Source: Spongiibacter marinus (GTDB lineage Bacteria; Pseudomonadota; Gammaproteobacteria; Pseudomonadales; Spongiibacteraceae). From it: a stretch of 64,000 nt of DNA. The translations under genes and the position numbers were made by a program. This document shows, in pieces, positions 1 to 8,996 of this stretch. Positions within the stretch are counted from its first letter, which is position 1. Every line of letters begins with the position of its first letter. The notes beneath the pieces were generated by a model. It saw only the letters and a list, made by a program, of their open reading frames with translations. It had not been told where the DNA came from and made no database searches. Where the stretch lies: positions 62,001-126,000 of the forward strand of contig NZ_JAFBBD010000007.1 in assembly GCF_016906995.1 (NCBI RefSeq), read 5' to 3'.

Positions 1-92
1 TAATGCATTGCGAATATTTTATAAGCTGAACTGATCTTCGTATGCTAAAAGCATGACCAGAGCTTTTTGTTTTGAGTCACCTCTGGCAGTGT

Positions 93-743
93 TTATTCCA
101 CTGCCGGGATGTTCACGTCTAACTGGCTCAGCATCAGTACGGCCTGTGTTCGCGAATGCACACTGAGTTTGCGAAAAATTTCAGTAATATGGGCTTTGAT
201 CGTGGCCTCGGTGACATTCAGCTCCCAGGCAATCTGCTTGTTCAGCAGTCCCTGCACCAAATAACTGGCAACGCGAAACTGCTGAGGCGTCAAGCTTGCC
301 ACGACCTCGGCGATCGATTTTTCATCGCTGCTGCTGGCTTGCTGATAACGCACATTTTCCGGCAGCCAGCGCTCTCCTTGTAGCACTTGTGCAATGGCGG
401 TGCTGATCTGTTCTGGCGAACTACTCTTGGGCAAAAAACCGCTGGCGCCGTAATCAATGGCGCGGCACATCACTTCCTCGGTTTCAGAGGCAGACACCAC
501 CATAATCGGTATTTCCGGGTGCTGGGCCTCCAGGTGGACTAAGGCACTAAAGCCCTGTGCGCCGGGCATATGTAAGTCCAGCAGCAGTAGATCGATATCG
601 CTGTCTTCGTCGATGGCCTGTTGAAGGCTGCCGATATCGCCGACCTCGTCAATGCGTGCAGTCGGAAAGCTCGCGCTCAGGGCACCGCGCATGGCCGAGC
701 GGAAAAGCGGGTGATCGTCGGCGATCAGAAATCGCTGGGTCAT
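93..743 (-). CDS. LuxR/NarL-family response regulator, probable acetate-utilisation regulator
   Basis: A 216-residue two-domain response regulator. The N-terminal receiver shows the acidic pair after IAD, a phospho-acceptor Asp at about residue 56 in LLLLDLHMPG, and the Lys of the LPKSSS segment. The C-terminal LuxR-type helix-turn-helix spans roughly residues 150-205 (LTPQQFRVASYLVQGL...NKQIAWELNVTEATIKAHI). It lies directly downstream of acs on the same strand but beyond a terminator-like hairpin, so it is probably transcribed separately. Orthologous arrangements in Pseudomonas and Vibrio (ErdR/CrbR) control acs and the acetate permease, with a cognate permease-kinase encoded elsewhere. No kinase is visible here. 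The family assignment is firm; the acetate role is inferred from neighbours and from GAC-N4-GTC boxes in front of the acetate genes. Confidence 0.9.
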   Translation of the reverse strand: MTQRFLIADDHPLFRSAMRGALSASFPTARIDEVGDIGSLQQAIDEDSDIDLLLLDLHMPGAQGFSALVHLEAQHPEIPIMVVSASETEEVMCRAIDYGASGFLPKSSSPEQISTAIAQVLQGERWLPENVRYQQASSSDEKSIAEVVASLTPQQFRVASYLVQGLLNKQIAWELNVTEATIKAHITEIFRKLSVHSRTQAVLMLSQLDVNIPAVE

Positions 744-783
744 GGGGCCTCATTGTTCCGTTATTGTTTTTCGATTAGGCCAG

Positions 784-809
784 TATAAAAAAGCCCCGCA
801 GTGCGGGGC
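784..809 (-). terminator. Rho-independent terminator of acs
   Basis: Read on the minus strand, a GC-rich stem (GCCCCGC / GCGGGGC, 3-nt loop) is followed directly by a run of six T. It lies 84 bases beyond the acs stop codon and just before the response-regulator gene, so it should separate the two transcription units. Confidence 0.8.
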
Positions 810-892
810 AAGCGCTTAGGAAAAGCCTGTGGTAAAGACCCGGCTTCTCGGGGTGGAGGAGAGAGTCACCACCCCGCATCTGCACATTCAGT

Positions 893-2854
893 TTACGCAG
901 CGTTTTCGTTGATGTGTTGATGTCCCTCAATAAGCCGTGCAACAACTGAGGGGTCGGCAAGCGTGGAGATATCGCCCAGGGCGTCGTACTCGTTGGCCGC
1001 GATCTTGCGCAGAATTCGGCGCATGATCTTGCCGCTTCGCGTTTTAGGCAAGTCGTCGGCCCACTGAATCACGTCGGGAGAGGCAATCGGGCCGATTTCG
1101 CGGCGCAGCCACTGCTTCAACTCTTGCAACAGGGCGTCGTCGCCTTGCTCGCCCTGCTGCAGGCTAACGTAGATATAAATGCCTTCGCCTTTGATCTCAT
1201 GGGGGAAGCCAACCACGGCGGCTTCGGTCACTTTCGGGTGGGCAACCAGTGCACTTTCCAGCTCAGCAGTACCCATGCGGTGACCAGAGACATTGAGCAC
1301 ATCGTCCACGCGGCCTGTGATCCAGTAGTCGCCATCAGCGTCGCGGCGGGCACCGTCGCTGCTGAAATAGTAGCCGTTGAAGGTGGAGAAATAGGTATCG
1401 ATAAAGCGCTGGTGGTCGCCAAAGATGGTGCGCATTTGCCCGGGCCAGCTGTCGCAAATGACCAGGTTGCCATCGGTGGCGCCGTCCAATACGTTTCCGT
1501 CGTTATCCAGCAGTGCTGGTTGTACACCGAAGAACGGCTGAGTGGCTGAGCCGGGCTTCAATTCTGTGGCGCCCGGCATCGGGGCAATCATCATGCCGCC
1601 GGTTTCGGTCTGCCACCATGTGTCCAGGATAGGGCAGCGGCCCTCGCCAAAGACGTCGTGGAACCAGCCCCAGGCCTCTGGGTTGATTGGCTCTCCGGCG
1701 GTACCGAGCAGGCGCAGTGACGCACGGCTGTTGGTGGCCGTGGCTTCCTCGCTCTTGGCCATCAGTGCGCGGATCACGGTGGGTGCGGTGTACAAGGTGT
1801 TCACCTGATATTTATCGATAATCCGGCCCAGTCGGCCGCAATCGGGATAGTTGGGAACACCTTCATACATGATGCAGCTGGCGCCGTTGCTGAGCGGGCC
1901 ATATACCGCGTAGCTGTGCCCAGTGATCCAGCCGATATCGGCCATACACCAGTAGACTTCATCAGTTTTGTAGTCGAACACCGTATGGTGGCTCAGAGAG
2001 GTGTACACCATATAGCCGCCGGTGGTGTGTACCGCGCCTTTGGGTTTACCGGTTGAGCCAGAGGTGTACAACAGGAACAGCGGATCTTCGGCGTTCATCG
2101 GCTCGGGAGGGCAAACGGGTGATTGCTGCTCAACGAGGCTGTGGTATTCCACGTCGCGGTTGGCGCGCCAGTGAATATCGGCGCCGGTGTGCTTGAGCAC
2201 CAGAACTTTTTCAACGCAGGCCGGAGAGCACAGTTCTATGGCCTCGTCGACGTTTTGCTTCAGGGGAACCGTTTTGCCGCCGCGACGACCTTCATCGGCG
2301 GTGATTACCAATGCCGATTGACCATCGCTAATGCGTCCTGCCAGCGCTTCTGGCGAGAAGCCGGCAAAAACCACCGAGTGCATGGCGCCAATGCGTGCGC
2401 AGGCGAGCATCGCGAAAACGGCTTCCGGAACCATTGGCATATAAAGAGTAACCACATCACCTTTTTTAACGCCCAGGCTCTTCAGGCCGTTGGCGAGTTT
2501 GCAGACTTCTTGATGAAGTTCGTTATAGGTGAATTGTCGTGAGGCTTGGCCCTCTTCATCGGGCTCCCATTGCAGCGCGAGTTTTTCGCCGCGCTCACTG
2601 AGGTGTCGGTCTAAACAGTTTTCAGAGGCATTGAGTACGCCATCTTCAAACCACTTAATATAAAGATCGTTTTTATCAAAACTGCAGTTCTTTATTTTAC
2701 TCGGTGCCTGGTGCCAGCTGATTCGCTCCGATACCTGCTTCCAGAACGCATCGGGGTCATTGACCGATTGTTCATACATGGCCTGGTAATCGTCTGCAGA
2801 GATGTAAGCATTCTCGCGAATCGACTCTTTGATGGGGTAGCGTTGCTCTGTCAT
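893..2854 (-). CDS. acs: Acetyl-CoA synthetase
   Basis: This AMP-forming acetate:CoA ligase makes acetyl-CoA from acetate, ATP and CoA via acetyl-AMP in the cytoplasm. The 653 residues match the usual Acs length of about 650. Visible motifs are the N-terminal ACAS_N segment ([16 protein letters not shown]), the P-loop-like adenylation motif [12 protein letters not shown] near residue 265, the [10 protein letters not shown] core motif, and the C-terminal TRSGKIMRR with the Lys that is acetylated in the family. It is divergent from the porin gene at 3061 and upstream of the symporter operon, which gives a coherent uptake-and-activation locus. The 206-bp divergent region carries two GAC-N4-GTC boxes that probably bind the neighbouring response regulator. 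The start at 2854 begins [12 protein letters not shown], typical for the family. Confidence 0.97.
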   Translation of the reverse strand: MTEQRYPIKESIRENAYISADDYQAMYEQSVNDPDAFWKQVSERISWHQAPSKIKNCSFDKNDLYIKWFEDGVLNASENCLDRHLSERGEKLALQWEPDEEGQASRQFTYNELHQEVCKLANGLKSLGVKKGDVVTLYMPMVPEAVFAMLACARIGAMHSVVFAGFSPEALAGRISDGQSALVITADEGRRGGKTVPLKQNVDEAIELCSPACVEKVLVLKHTGADIHWRANRDVEYHSLVEQQSPVCPPEPMNAEDPLFLLYTSGSTGKPKGAVHTTGGYMVYTSLSHHTVFDYKTDEVYWCMADIGWITGHSYAVYGPLSNGASCIMYEGVPNYPDCGRLGRIIDKYQVNTLYTAPTVIRALMAKSEEATATNSRASLRLLGTAGEPINPEAWGWFHDVFGEGRCPILDTWWQTETGGMMIAPMPGATELKPGSATQPFFGVQPALLDNDGNVLDGATDGNLVICDSWPGQMRTIFGDHQRFIDTYFSTFNGYYFSSDGARRDADGDYWITGRVDDVLNVSGHRMGTAELESALVAHPKVTEAAVVGFPHEIKGEGIYIYVSLQQGEQGDDALLQELKQWLRREIGPIASPDVIQWADDLPKTRSGKIMRRILRKIAANEYDALGDISTLADPSVVARLIEGHQHINENAA

Positions 2855-2930
2855 GGCTGTGCCCTCGGTTCAAGGTGTGCGTTCTTGTTATGTCACACAG
2901 TATTCTCCGCGAGCGCTTTTTTCGCTATTA

Positions 2931-2974
2931 GACCTTGGTCGAGCGGCTGATCCCTCCCTTCTTAGACTTTCGTC
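2931..2974. promoter_or_regulatory. Two GAC-N4-GTC boxes between acs and the porin gene
   Basis: Two palindromic boxes, TAGACCTTGGTCGA (core 2931-2940) and TAGACTTTCGTCGA (core 2965-2974), lie 34 bp apart in the intergenic region shared by acs and the porin gene. The same GAC-N4-GTC core occurs upstream of the DUF4212/symporter operon at 4370-4379. Dyad symmetry suits a dimeric LuxR-type regulator. The Pseudomonas CrbR regulator is reported to need a palindromic motif for activating acetate genes. That this box is the same motif is my inference. Confidence 0.55.
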
Positions 2975-3060
2975 GATATTTGACTAATGGCTAATACGCA
3001 GCTTTGCAAAGTCGGCCTATAACCTCTAGTGACACATAAAAACAACCGGGAGACACTCTT

Positions 3061-4356
3061 ATGCAAAGCAATAAAAAGCGCACTTTCGCATCTCGATATC
3101 TACCTGCTCTTGCGGCACTGCCACTGGCCGTTGCCGCGGGTTCCGTTTCCGCTGAGTCGCTGGAGCAGCGCGTGCAGCGCTTAGAAGCAGCGCTGGCTGA
3201 ATCCACGGCGCAGGCGTCGACCAATACCAGCTTCAAGTTTGGTGGCTATATAAAACTTGATGCTATGGCGAGCCAATACAGCGGTGGTGAAAGAGCCTTG
3301 GCGGCTGTCGGCGATGACTTCCTCGTGCCTTCCGTTATTCCCATCGGCGGTGAATCAGGCGATGCCAATTTCGATATGCAAGCCACGTACTCGCGCATTT
3401 GGTTTAAAACGGCGACGCAGACCGATGCCGGTACCATCTCCACTCATGTAGAGATGGACTTCGGTGTTAACCAAATCGGCGATGAGCGACTCAGTAATTC
3501 TGCGGTATCGCGCATTCGCCATGCCTTTGTAAGTTGGCAGTACGACAAAGACAGCTCCTTCCTTGCCGGTCAAACCTGGGGCACCTTCTTTAACGTGGCG
3601 AGCCTGCCGGAGACCCTGGACTTTGTTGGCCCGGTGGCCACAGTATTTGAGCGCCAGGCGCAGTTGCGTTGGACCCACGGTATGGGGAATGGCAGTTCGT
3701 TGATGGTTGCTGTGGAAAACCCGTCCACTGGGCTCTATGGCGGCACTAGTGGCGCCGCGGGCGGCGGTGATTTTGACAACAACAGTCTGCCCGATGTCGT
3801 TGTTCGTTATAACGGTAAGTCAGGCGACCTGAGCTATAGCGTGGCAACGGTGCTGCGTGAGATTGCTTACAAAGAGAACTTTACCAATAACCTTGCGCAA
3901 CCCATTGAAGGTGACGAAAGCGAGATCGGTTATGGGGTGAGTTTCTCGGGTAAATGGCAGCTGGGTCAGGATGACCTCAAATTCCAGCTGAACGCCGGTA
4001 ACCTCGGCCGCTACCTGGGTTTGCAGAGCTTCCGCGATGGTTACATTGAAAGCAATGGCGATATCGATCTGCTGGACACCGTGGGTGGCTTTATCGCCTA
4101 CCGCCACTTCTGGGCACCCAAGTGGCGCAGCAGCTTTGTGTTGTCAGCCAGCGAAGCCGACCAGCCCAGCAACGCGCCCGCTGGTACGCCAAGCGCTTAC
4201 CGCAGTGCTCACGCCAACTTGCTGTATTCGCCGGTTAAGGCACTTACCCTGGGCGCTGAGCTGATCCACGGCGAAAAACACATTGAAGGCAGCATTAACG
4301 GCGACGACAGCGGTGAGCTGGATCGCTTGCAGTTTAGTGTGAAGTACGTGTTCTGA
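3061..4356 (+). CDS. DcaP-like outer-membrane porin
   Basis: A 431-residue outer-membrane protein. A signal peptide covers about the first 31 residues (KKR basic start, hydrophobic core LPALAALPLAVAAGS, cleavage after VSA). A short coiled segment follows (LEQRVQRLEAAL), then FKFGGYIKLDAMASQY, the typical beginning of DcaP-type trimeric porins. The rest is amphipathic beta-strand sequence ending in F (LQFSVKYVF), the usual outer-membrane assembly signal. DcaP-type porins pass small carboxylic acids. Its position, divergent from acs and in front of the symporter operon, suggests outer-membrane entry for acetate or short carboxylates, which is inference. A ribosome-binding site GGGAG precedes the ATG. 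Confidence 0.85.
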   Translation: MQSNKKRTFASRYLPALAALPLAVAAGSVSAESLEQRVQRLEAALAESTAQASTNTSFKFGGYIKLDAMASQYSGGERALAAVGDDFLVPSVIPIGGESGDANFDMQATYSRIWFKTATQTDAGTISTHVEMDFGVNQIGDERLSNSAVSRIRHAFVSWQYDKDSSFLAGQTWGTFFNVASLPETLDFVGPVATVFERQAQLRWTHGMGNGSSLMVAVENPSTGLYGGTSGAAGGGDFDNNSLPDVVVRYNGKSGDLSYSVATVLREIAYKENFTNNLAQPIEGDESEIGYGVSFSGKWQLGQDDLKFQLNAGNLGRYLGLQSFRDGYIESNGDIDLLDTVGGFIAYRHFWAPKWRSSFVLSASEADQPSNAPAGTPSAYRSAHANLLYSPVKALTLGAELIHGEKHIEGSINGDDSGELDRLQFSVKYVF

Positions 4357-4369
4357 GCGTCCCGCTCTT

Positions 4370-4379
4370 GACTAAAGTC
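4370..4379. promoter_or_regulatory. GAC-N4-GTC box upstream of symporter operon
   Basis: GACTAAAGTC, followed by GA as in the acs boxes, sits 74 bp upstream of the DUF4212 start codon. It matches the two palindromes between acs and the porin, so the uptake and activation genes probably share a regulator. Confidence 0.5.
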
Positions 4380-4452
4380 GAATGGTTTGCGGCGACAACA
4401 AAGCGCATAAAGAGTATGTCGCCGTGATTCAGACGAATAAAGGAGAATAACA

Positions 4453-4722
4453 ATGGCGTTTCAATCGAAAGAAATGGCGAAAGCATACTGGCGTGAAAAC
4501 CTCACGTTGATGCTCTGGCTGTCAGTGATCTGGTTCATCGTGTCTTATGGATGCGGAATCCTGTTTGTAGAGCAGCTCAATGCCATCCGCTTGGGTGGAT
4601 TCAAATTGGGCTTTTGGTTTGCGCAACAGGGGTCAATTTACACCTTTGTGGCACTGACATTTATCTACGCAAAAAAAATGGGCGATCTCGACCGTAAATA
4701 CGGCGTAGATGACGACGCATAA
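4453..4722 (+). CDS. DUF4212 small membrane subunit of sodium:solute symporter
   Basis: An 89-residue inner-membrane protein with two hydrophobic helices (about residues 19-41 and 52-76) and a charged C-terminus. The sequence (AYWRENLTLMLWLSVIWF..., GFWFAQQGSIYTFVALTFIYA) is characteristic of DUF4212, the small partner encoded just before VC2705-type sodium:solute symporters. The symporter gene starts 15 bases after its stop, so the two are co-transcribed and likely co-assembled. The ATG follows a strong AAAGGAG ribosome-binding site. The exact biochemical role of the small subunit is not established. Confidence 0.9.
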   Translation: MAFQSKEMAKAYWRENLTLMLWLSVIWFIVSYGCGILFVEQLNAIRLGGFKLGFWFAQQGSIYTFVALTFIYAKKMGDLDRKYGVDDDA

Positions 4723-4737
4723 TAAGAGGCAGCCATC

Positions 4738-6471
4738 ATGGAACTTCAAACATTAACGTATATTGTGGTGGGGTTTACCTTCGCCATTTATATCGGCATC
4801 GCCATCTGGGCGCGCGCCGGTTCGACGAAAGACTTTTATGTAGCCGGCGGTGGTGTTCACCCCGTTGCTAACGGCATGGCAACTGCCGCTGACTGGATGA
4901 GCGCGGCGTCGTTTATCTCAATGGCCGGTCTGATCGCCTATATGGGCTACGGCGGCTCAGTTTTCCTAATGGGTTGGACGGGCGGCTTCGTGCTGCTGGC
5001 CATGTTCCTGGCGCCATACTTGCGTAAATACGGCAAGTTCACGGTACCTGAGTTCATTGGCGACCGCTTCTACTCAAGGACTGCGCGTATCGTTGCCGTT
5101 GTCTGCTTGATTATCTGTTCGGTGACGTACGTTATCGGCCAGATGAAAGGGGTAGGGGTTGCCTTCTCGCGCTTCCTGGAAGTGAGTTATGAAGTCGGCC
5201 TGCTGGTGGGTATGGCTATTGTCTTTGTCTACGCCGTTGTCGGTGGCATGAAGGGCATTACTTATACGCAGATTGCGCAGTACTGTGTGTTAATTCTGGC
5301 CTACACGATTCCCGCTTTTTTCATCTCCTTTAACTTAACCGGCAATCCCTTCCCGCAGCTTGGCTTGGGCAGCACGATCAGTGGTACCGACGTATACTTG
5401 CTCGACCGTTTGGACCAGGTGATTACCGAGTTGGGCTTTGCCGACTACACCAACAATGTTCGCGGCAGCACCTTGAATATGTTTGTGTACACCCTGTCGC
5501 TGATGATCGGTACGGCGGGCTTGCCCCACGTCATTATCCGCTTCTTCACGGTGCCTAAAGTAAAAGATGCGCGTACCTCAGCGGGTTGGGCACTGGTGTT
5601 TATTGCCATTCTCTACACAACTGCGCCGGCAGTGGCAGCCATGGCACGTTTGAATCTGCACAACACCATTGCGCCGCCAAGTGCTGAACAAAACCTTGCT
5701 TACGAAGAGCGCCCACAGTGGTTTAAAAACTGGGAAAAAACCGGTCTTCTTGAGTTCGAAGATAAAAACGGTGATGGCCGCATTCAATACACCGCGAGTG
5801 CGGAGACCAATGAAATGGTCAAAGTCGATCGCGACATCATGGTGTTGGCAAACCCTGAGATAGCCAAGCTACCCAACTGGGTTATTGCACTCGTGGCAGC
5901 GGGTGGTCTCGCAGCAGCATTGTCTACTGCGGCGGGTCTGTTGCTGGCAATTGCATCGGCGATCTCCCACGACCTGTTGAAAGGCGTATTAATGCCTGAT
6001 ATCTCCGAAAAAGCAGAGCTTAGAGCCAGCCGAATTGCCATGGCAGGTGCGATTGGCTTTGCGGGCTACCTCGGTTTCAACCCACCTGATTTCGCGGCGG
6101 GTACGGTAGCACTGGCCTTTGGTTTGGCGGCCTCCTCGATCTTCCCCGTGTTGATGATGGGTATCTTTAATCGCCGCATCAACAAAGAAGGCGCTATTGC
6201 CGGGATGATAGCAGGTATCGGTGTCACCCTGTTCTACGTGTTCCAGCACAAAGGCATTATGTTCGTGGCCAGCACCGCCTTCTTGGGCGATATGCCAGCG
6301 AACTGGTTCTTTGGCATTGAACCCAACGCGTTTGGTGCAGTGGGTGCCGTGGTGAACTTTGCGGTTGCCTTTGCGGTGTCTGCAGTGACCAAAGCACCGC
6401 CAGCAGAAGTGCAGGAACTTGTTGAGCACATCCGCGTTCCTGTTGGTGTTAGTGCGGCGCAGGATCACTAA
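4738..6471 (+). CDS. Sodium:solute symporter (VC2705 family), probable acetate/carboxylate permease
   Basis: This 577-residue SSS-family transporter has about 13 predicted transmembrane segments. Family signatures include the N-terminal YIVVGFTFAIYIGIAIWARAGS, the FYVAGGGVHPVANGMATAADWMSAASFI stretch split across helices 1-2, and the GLPHVIIRFFTVP motif. It carries a hydrophilic insertion near residues 305-370 (ENLAYEERPQWF...DKNGDGRIQYTAS) that includes an EF-hand-like DKNGDGR loop. Together with the DUF4212 partner just upstream and acs nearby, the likely substrate is acetate or a related short carboxylate (ActP-like). A strong terminator follows the stop codon. Confidence 0.9.
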   Translation: MELQTLTYIVVGFTFAIYIGIAIWARAGSTKDFYVAGGGVHPVANGMATAADWMSAASFISMAGLIAYMGYGGSVFLMGWTGGFVLLAMFLAPYLRKYGKFTVPEFIGDRFYSRTARIVAVVCLIICSVTYVIGQMKGVGVAFSRFLEVSYEVGLLVGMAIVFVYAVVGGMKGITYTQIAQYCVLILAYTIPAFFISFNLTGNPFPQLGLGSTISGTDVYLLDRLDQVITELGFADYTNNVRGSTLNMFVYTLSLMIGTAGLPHVIIRFFTVPKVKDARTSAGWALVFIAILYTTAPAVAAMARLNLHNTIAPPSAEQNLAYEERPQWFKNWEKTGLLEFEDKNGDGRIQYTASAETNEMVKVDRDIMVLANPEIAKLPNWVIALVAAGGLAAALSTAAGLLLAIASAISHDLLKGVLMPDISEKAELRASRIAMAGAIGFAGYLGFNPPDFAAGTVALAFGLAASSIFPVLMMGIFNRRINKEGAIAGMIAGIGVTLFYVFQHKGIMFVASTAFLGDMPANWFFGIEPNAFGAVGAVVNFAVAFAVSAVTKAPPAEVQELVEHIRVPVGVSAAQDH

Positions 6472-6492
6472 GCCGACACTAGCGGTCGATAC

Positions 6493-6526
6493 AAAGCAGG
6501 CACCGTCAGGGGCCTGCTTTTTTTTT
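6493..6526 (+). terminator. Rho-independent terminator of the symporter operon
   Basis: A 9-bp stem (AAAGCAGGC / GCCTGCTTT) with a 10-nt loop runs into nine consecutive T, 21 bases after the symporter stop codon. Confidence 0.9.
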
Positions 6527-6602
6527 CCTCGACGAGTATGGAAATTCATTCGACCAAGGATGATAGTAAAAGTCGAACACACAATAACAAGGGATCTGCG
6601 CA

Positions 6603-7121
6603 ATGAGTGCGACATCAATTCTTACCAGCAAACACACGATTACCGCATTAATTGTTACGCCGATTTTGGCGATCATCGCTTATTTTGGTGTCGATAGAAT
6701 GGTTAGCGAGCGGCCCCATAAAGCCGAAGCAGGCGCGGTATATAAGTTGGCTGCGATGTCTAAATGCCGATATCAGAGTGGCGAATGCACCCTCAAGAAC
6801 GGCAACTTTGCACTGACGCTACGGCCGGAGTTTCGCAGTGAGCACGTGATTAAGCTGCGTTTAGAATCTGCCTTTCCCTTGCAGGGCGCTAAAATTTCCA
6901 TTGCTCCGGACAGTGCCGTGGATTACCCACCTATGGATATGGAAGCCGAATCTGCCGATGGCAAGGTCTGGTTAATTCGCACCTCAGTACCTGCGACCGA
7001 GGCGCCACAGCTGCGCGTCGTGGCGACCGCCGATGGCGCACAGTACTTTGGTCAAACAGGGCTGGAATTCACCGTCTACCAAACCAGCTTTGAGCGAGAT
7101 TTTCGCGGCGGCCAGCAGTAG
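6603..7121 (+). CDS. Membrane-anchored protein of unknown function in acetate locus
   Basis: 172 residues, no family recognised with certainty. The N-terminus has one transmembrane helix (about residues 11-29, ITALIVTPILAIIAYFGV), followed by a periplasmic part with two Cys in a CRYQSGEC arrangement and beta-rich sequence (FALTLRPEF, VIKLRLESAFPLQGAKISI). This suggests a small immunoglobulin-like or beta-sandwich domain, possibly with a disulfide. It begins a new unit after the symporter terminator, and the DUF294 gene follows after 23 bases, so it is probably co-transcribed with the DUF294 and exonuclease genes. Similar small genes accompany actP/DUF294 loci in Pseudomonas relatives, as far as I recall. 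Confidence 0.75.
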   Translation: MSATSILTSKHTITALIVTPILAIIAYFGVDRMVSERPHKAEAGAVYKLAAMSKCRYQSGECTLKNGNFALTLRPEFRSEHVIKLRLESAFPLQGAKISIAPDSAVDYPPMDMEAESADGKVWLIRTSVPATEAPQLRVVATADGAQYFGQTGLEFTVYQTSFERDFRGGQQ

Positions 7122-7144
7122 CACTTTCGATCCAGGGGGCGAAA

Positions 7145-8995
7145 ATGAGTGATAAAGCAGAGCTGGCATTGGTGAGTGATTTTCTCGCCGAATGTTTGCC
7201 CTTTGATAGCCTTGACCCACAGACACTGGAAGACGTTGCTCGTCAGCTCCGTATCAAATATGTGCGACGCCATCACCGCTTTAGTGCGATGGATGGTGAC
7301 GGCCTGTATATCCTGCGTAGCGGCGTTGTTGATGAACAGCAAGAGAGCGGCTTACTGCAGCGCTTTGAGAGCGGGGAAAGTTTTTCCCTGAATGGCCACA
7401 GTCGCGACGGCGAAGTCACACAGTCGCGCTATTTCGTTGCCATAGAAGATTGCTTGATATACCGCCTGCCGGACGATGCGTTGCGCAGTTTGCGGCGCCA
7501 ACATCGCCATATAGACCGCTTTTTCCATGCGCGCAGTGAGCGGCTATTGCGTCGCGCCGCGCGCTTTCGCGGCCAGCCGTCGTTTCTAATGCAGCCGGTT
7601 ACCTCAGTAATGAGTCAACAGCCGCTCGAAGTTGCCCCGGAGGCATCGATAGCGCAAACCGCACAGGCAATGACCGAGCGCCGCGTGTCCTCGGCCTTTG
7701 TGACCCGCGATGAAACCCTACTGGGCATCGTCACCGACCGCGACTTGCGCAGCCGCGTATTGGCCCTGAGGCTATCGCCCGATCAAACCGTGGCCAGCAT
7801 CATGACCGAGAACCCCTGCGCCCTGGCAAGTGATGCAACACTTTTCGATGCCGTGTTGGAGATGACCAATCGCGGCGTGCACCACCTGCCGGTATTGGGC
7901 GAGGCAAAACAGCTGCTCGGTGTGTTGACCACCTCCGATGTCAACGTGGCAAGGGAAGACGACCCGATCTACTTTGTGCAGCGGGTATCGCGGTTGAGCA
8001 GTCTTACAGCGCTTCAGGAGCAATTAGCGCGTCTGCCGAACCTGTTCCGCCAATGGGTAGAGGCCGATACGCCGGTGACGCAGATTACGCAAATGACAAC
8101 CGCGGTAAGTGATGCCTTGACGCGGCGGCTTATCGACCTTGCGGAACAATCGCTTGGCCCCGCTCCCTGCGACTACTGCTGGCTGGGCTTTGGCTCCCAG
8201 GCTCGGGGCGAGCAGTTACTCGGTGGTGACCAGGACAACGGTTTGCTGATTGATAATGCTGCAACCGACGACGACATGGCGTGGTTTGCGCAACTCGCCG
8301 ACTTTGTCTGCGCTGGGCTTAATGACTGCGGCTATGACTACTGCCCGGGTGACGTGATGGCCAAGTCGGAAAAGTGGCGCAAGCGCGCCGCCGATTGGGA
8401 GGCGATGGTCGACGGCTGGATGACCAGCCCCAGCGCCAGTGCCGTGATGCACATCAGTATTTTCTTCGACCTGCGCGCCATTGCCGGCAGCCGCAGCCTG
8501 GCTGAGGCCTTGCAGCAACATATGTTGGCCCACAGCCAGCGCAATACCATTTTCCTTGCCGCGCTGGCAGAGAATGTTCTGGCAAGCTCGCCGCCGCTAA
8601 GCATGTTTGGCCGTTTTCTGCTGGAGCGTAGCGGCGAACACCAACACAGCCTTGATCTGAAAAAACGCGGCGTGCTGCCAGTGATAGAGCTCGCCCGGCT
8701 GCATTCGCTGGCCAACGGTATCCCCGCGGTAAATACCCACAAGCGCTTGCAGGCACTGGCGCGCGCCGGTCAGATGAGCTTGGCAGATAGTCGCAACCTT
8801 GAGGATGCATTTACTTTGATCAATGGCATCCGTTTGCAACAGCAGGCCGCGCAAATTGCCGCTGGCGACGAGCCCGATAATTACTGCGATCCCCGCCAGC
8901 TTACCCGGTTGCAGCGCAGCCACTTAAAACAGGCATTCAGAGTGGTTCATCAGGCCGAAGATATTATCAAGCTGCGCTATCGAGCGGGTAACTGA
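7145..8995 (+). CDS. CBS / DUF294 nucleotidyltransferase-like signalling protein
   Basis: A 616-residue cytoplasmic protein with, in order: a cyclic-nucleotide-binding-like domain (about 20-130); a pair of CBS domains (about 155-275, VTSVMSQQPLEV... and VASIMTENPCAL...); a DUF294 nucleotidyltransferase domain with the GSQARGEQLLGGDQDN signature (about 358-373); and the DUF294 C-terminal helical domain. The G-S and D-x-D residues expected of the nucleotidyltransferase fold are present, so activity is possible. Known relatives sit next to acetate permeases and a PolIII-epsilon-like exonuclease, as here, and have been linked to carbon-source signalling, but no substrate is established. A GGGGGCG ribosome-binding site precedes the ATG. 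The exonuclease gene follows after a 1-bp gap. Confidence 0.88.
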   Translation: MSDKAELALVSDFLAECLPFDSLDPQTLEDVARQLRIKYVRRHHRFSAMDGDGLYILRSGVVDEQQESGLLQRFESGESFSLNGHSRDGEVTQSRYFVAIEDCLIYRLPDDALRSLRRQHRHIDRFFHARSERLLRRAARFRGQPSFLMQPVTSVMSQQPLEVAPEASIAQTAQAMTERRVSSAFVTRDETLLGIVTDRDLRSRVLALRLSPDQTVASIMTENPCALASDATLFDAVLEMTNRGVHHLPVLGEAKQLLGVLTTSDVNVAREDDPIYFVQRVSRLSSLTALQEQLARLPNLFRQWVEADTPVTQITQMTTAVSDALTRRLIDLAEQSLGPAPCDYCWLGFGSQARGEQLLGGDQDNGLLIDNAATDDDMAWFAQLADFVCAGLNDCGYDYCPGDVMAKSEKWRKRAADWEAMVDGWMTSPSASAVMHISIFFDLRAIAGSRSLAEALQQHMLAHSQRNTIFLAALAENVLASSPPLSMFGRFLLERSGEHQHSLDLKKRGVLPVIELARLHSLANGIPAVNTHKRLQALARAGQMSLADSRNLEDAFTLINGIRLQQQAAQIAAGDEPDNYCDPRQLTRLQRSHLKQAFRVVHQAEDIIKLRYRAGN

Positions 8996-8996
8996 C

